Assembly: GCA_035945115.1 (NCBI GenBank)
Contig: DASZAN010000168.1
Location: 11,461-75,460 of the forward strand
From: DAHUYF01 sp035945115
GTDB taxonomy: Bacteria > Pseudomonadota > Alphaproteobacteria > ATCC43930 > CGMCC-115725
DNA length: 64,000 bases
Direction: 5' to 3'
The notes beneath the pieces are model-generated. The model was not told the DNA's origin and did no database searches. It was given only the letters and a program-made list of their open reading frames with translations. This document shows, in pieces, positions 63,054 to 64,000 of the stretch (within the stretch, counting starts at the first letter, position 1; every line of letters starts with the position of its first letter). Position numbers and translations under genes: made by a program.

Positions 63054-63839
63054 ATGCCCTCACATCCCATCGTCACGAAGCAAGATTGGATCGAGGCGCG
63101 CCGCGCGCTGCTCGCCAAAGAGAAGGAGCTGACGCGGCTCCGCGACCGGCTCGCGGAAGAGCGTCGCGCGCTACCGTGGGTGAAGATCGAGAAACCCTAT
63201 GTCTTCGACGGACCCGCGGGAGAAGTGACTCTCGCCGAACTCTTCGACGGCCGCAGCCAGCTCTACCTCAAGCACTTCATGATGGGACCGGGCGCCGTCA
63301 CGCAATGCGTCGGCTGCTCCTTCGAGGTCGACCATGTCGAAGGCATTTTGACCCATCTCAACAATCACGACGTGACCTATGCGGCCGTGGCGCGTGCGCC
63401 GATCGCGGAGATCGAGATCGTGCGCCGGCGCATGGGCTGGACCTTCCCGTGGGTCTCGTCATTCCACTCCGACTTCAACTACGACTTCGACGTCTCCTTC
63501 ACGCGCGAGCAGATTGCATCCGGCCGCGCCCTCTATAATTTCGGCCGCGCGCCTGACTGGGCCGCTGGCCTCGAAGATCTCTCGGGCCGGAGCGTGTTCT
63601 TCAAGGACGAGGACGGCGAGATCTATCTCACCTATGCCAGCTTCGGCCGCGGCGGCGAGGATTTCCTCACCGCCTACCGCATCCTCGACGTCATGCCCAA
63701 AGGCCGCCAGGAGAACGGCCCTTTCCACAGCCTCGCCGACTGGGTGCGCCCGCACGATCGCTACGGCAAAGGCGGCAGCGTCGAGCCGAACGGCCGCTAT
63801 CACGCCTCCGGCTGCGGCTGCGCCGTGCACGATCGCTAG
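63054..63839 (+). CDS. DUF899 thioredoxin-like family protein
   Basis: A 261-residue DUF899 protein: WIEARRALLAKEKELTRLRDRLAEERRALPWV, then YVFDGPAGEVTLAELFDGRSQLYLKHFMMGP and CVGCSFEVDHVEGILTHLNNHDVTYAAVARAP, and GWTFPWVSSFHSDFNYDFDVSF. The CVGC pair sits where thioredoxin-fold relatives keep their redox site. The function of the family is unknown. Start at 63054 has AAGGAG upstream; the repeat lies just before it. A CGC-AVH ending (GCGCAVHDR) adds further cysteines. Confidence 0.92.
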   Translation: MPSHPIVTKQDWIEARRALLAKEKELTRLRDRLAEERRALPWVKIEKPYVFDGPAGEVTLAELFDGRSQLYLKHFMMGPGAVTQCVGCSFEVDHVEGILTHLNNHDVTYAAVARAPIAEIEIVRRRMGWTFPWVSSFHSDFNYDFDVSFTREQIASGRALYNFGRAPDWAAGLEDLSGRSVFFKDEDGEIYLTYASFGRGGEDFLTAYRILDVMPKGRQENGPFHSLADWVRPHDRYGKGGSVEPNGRYHASGCGCAVHDR

Positions 63840-63855
63840 ACGAGACGAGCTGCAC

Positions 63856-64000
63856 TTAAACGACAGCTTGCCGGCCGCGCGCCGCGATATTGTCTGCTAG
63901 ATAATCGGCATCGCGCCAGACGCCCCAGATGAAGGCCGAAGCTCTTCGCGACAACCAGGGCAGTCCCAGAAAGTAAAGCCCGGGCACCTCTGAAACACCG
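63856..64000 (-). CDS. Flavin-containing monooxygenase-like protein, C-terminal end (runs in from right edge)
   Basis: Reading leftwards from the right edge to a TAA at 63856-63858 gives about 47 residues: VPGLYFLGLPWL, SAFIWGVWRDADYLADNIA and a short tail. The VPGLYFLGLPWL pattern with the following DAxYLA helix is the usual end of CzcO-type flavin-dependent monooxygenases (putative K+ transport flavoproteins, Baeyer-Villiger-like). FAD and NADPH motifs lie outside the window. It converges on the DUF899 gene. Confidence 0.7.
   Translation of the reverse strand, partial: GVSEVPGLYFLGLPWLSRRASAFIWGVWRDADYLADNIAARGRQAVV

Overview
The window is a GC-rich (about two-thirds G+C by eye), gene-dense chromosomal segment of an alphaproteobacterium. 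Signs of this are the aa3-type oxidase order ctaC-ctaD-ctaB-(41-residue CoxF-like)-ctaG-ctaE-DUF983-SURF1 divergent from tldD, a DUF4170 gene, the msbA-DUF374-waaA-lpxK-acyltransferase lipid A run, plant-type gshA, and ubiA followed by an ETF-beta lysine methyltransferase-type gene. I cannot settle the order; Rhodospirillales- or Hyphomicrobiales-like both fit. No rRNA, tRNA, insertion sequence, prophage or CRISPR array was seen.

Layout. 1-304: start of a NosR/NirI-type gene running off the left edge. 412-7165: a complete coxMSLDEF operon for a form I (true) aerobic CO dehydrogenase, whose large subunit carries the AYRCSFR active-site loop. 7303-8069: a lipoprotein and a double-CDGSH iron-sulfur protein. 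8209-9647: thrB-rnhA. 9707-13091: peroxiredoxin, DsbD/ScsB-like reductase, YqgE. 13100-17669: a complete branched-chain amino-acid-type ABC transporter. 17767-21081: acetyltransferase, M16 peptidase, thrC. 21164-29542: small membrane proteins, M32 carboxypeptidase, then the cytochrome aa3 oxidase operon. 29924-33321: tldD and a secreted glycoside-hydrolase-like protein. 33490-39229: gshA, rsmE, ubiA, a methyltransferase, DUF4170, ubiD. 39243-43571: ROK kinase, modA, msrQ, cheZ, pirin. 43688-47810: amidohydrolase, pmbA, a shortened DUF2330 gene, a lipid-kinase-like gene. 47942-53699: lipid A/Kdo operon. 53696-60106: M23 peptidase, xseA, purD, PAP2-type protein, tadA, thioesterase, C26 amidase. 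60109-63839: rRNA modification genes, a TetR-VOC pair and a DUF899 gene. 63856-64000: the C-terminus of a flavoprotein monooxygenase.

How the genes fit together. CoxMSL oxidises CO to CO2 and passes electrons to the quinone pool; CoxD, CoxE and CoxF are maturation factors for its Mo-Cu centre; the modA product could supply molybdate. The quinone pool (ubiA, ubiD) and a full aa3 oxidase with heme A and Cu assembly factors (ctaB, ctaG, SURF1) provide an aerobic outlet. The NosR-like fragment next to the CO dehydrogenase suggests a possible second outlet, N2O reduction. Most genes sit in translationally coupled strings with 1-4 base overlaps and frequent GTG or TTG starts. Three copies of palindromic, G-run-rich intergenic repeats are the main non-coding structures. 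The strongest items for a second look are the CO dehydrogenase/NosR pairing, a CXXCH motif inside cytochrome oxidase subunit I, the G-quadruplex-capable repeats (one inside the oxidase operon), the apparently leaderless and self-repressed TetR gene, and the glycoside-hydrolase-like gene coupled to tldD. I saw no wholly new multi-gene system that I could defend.
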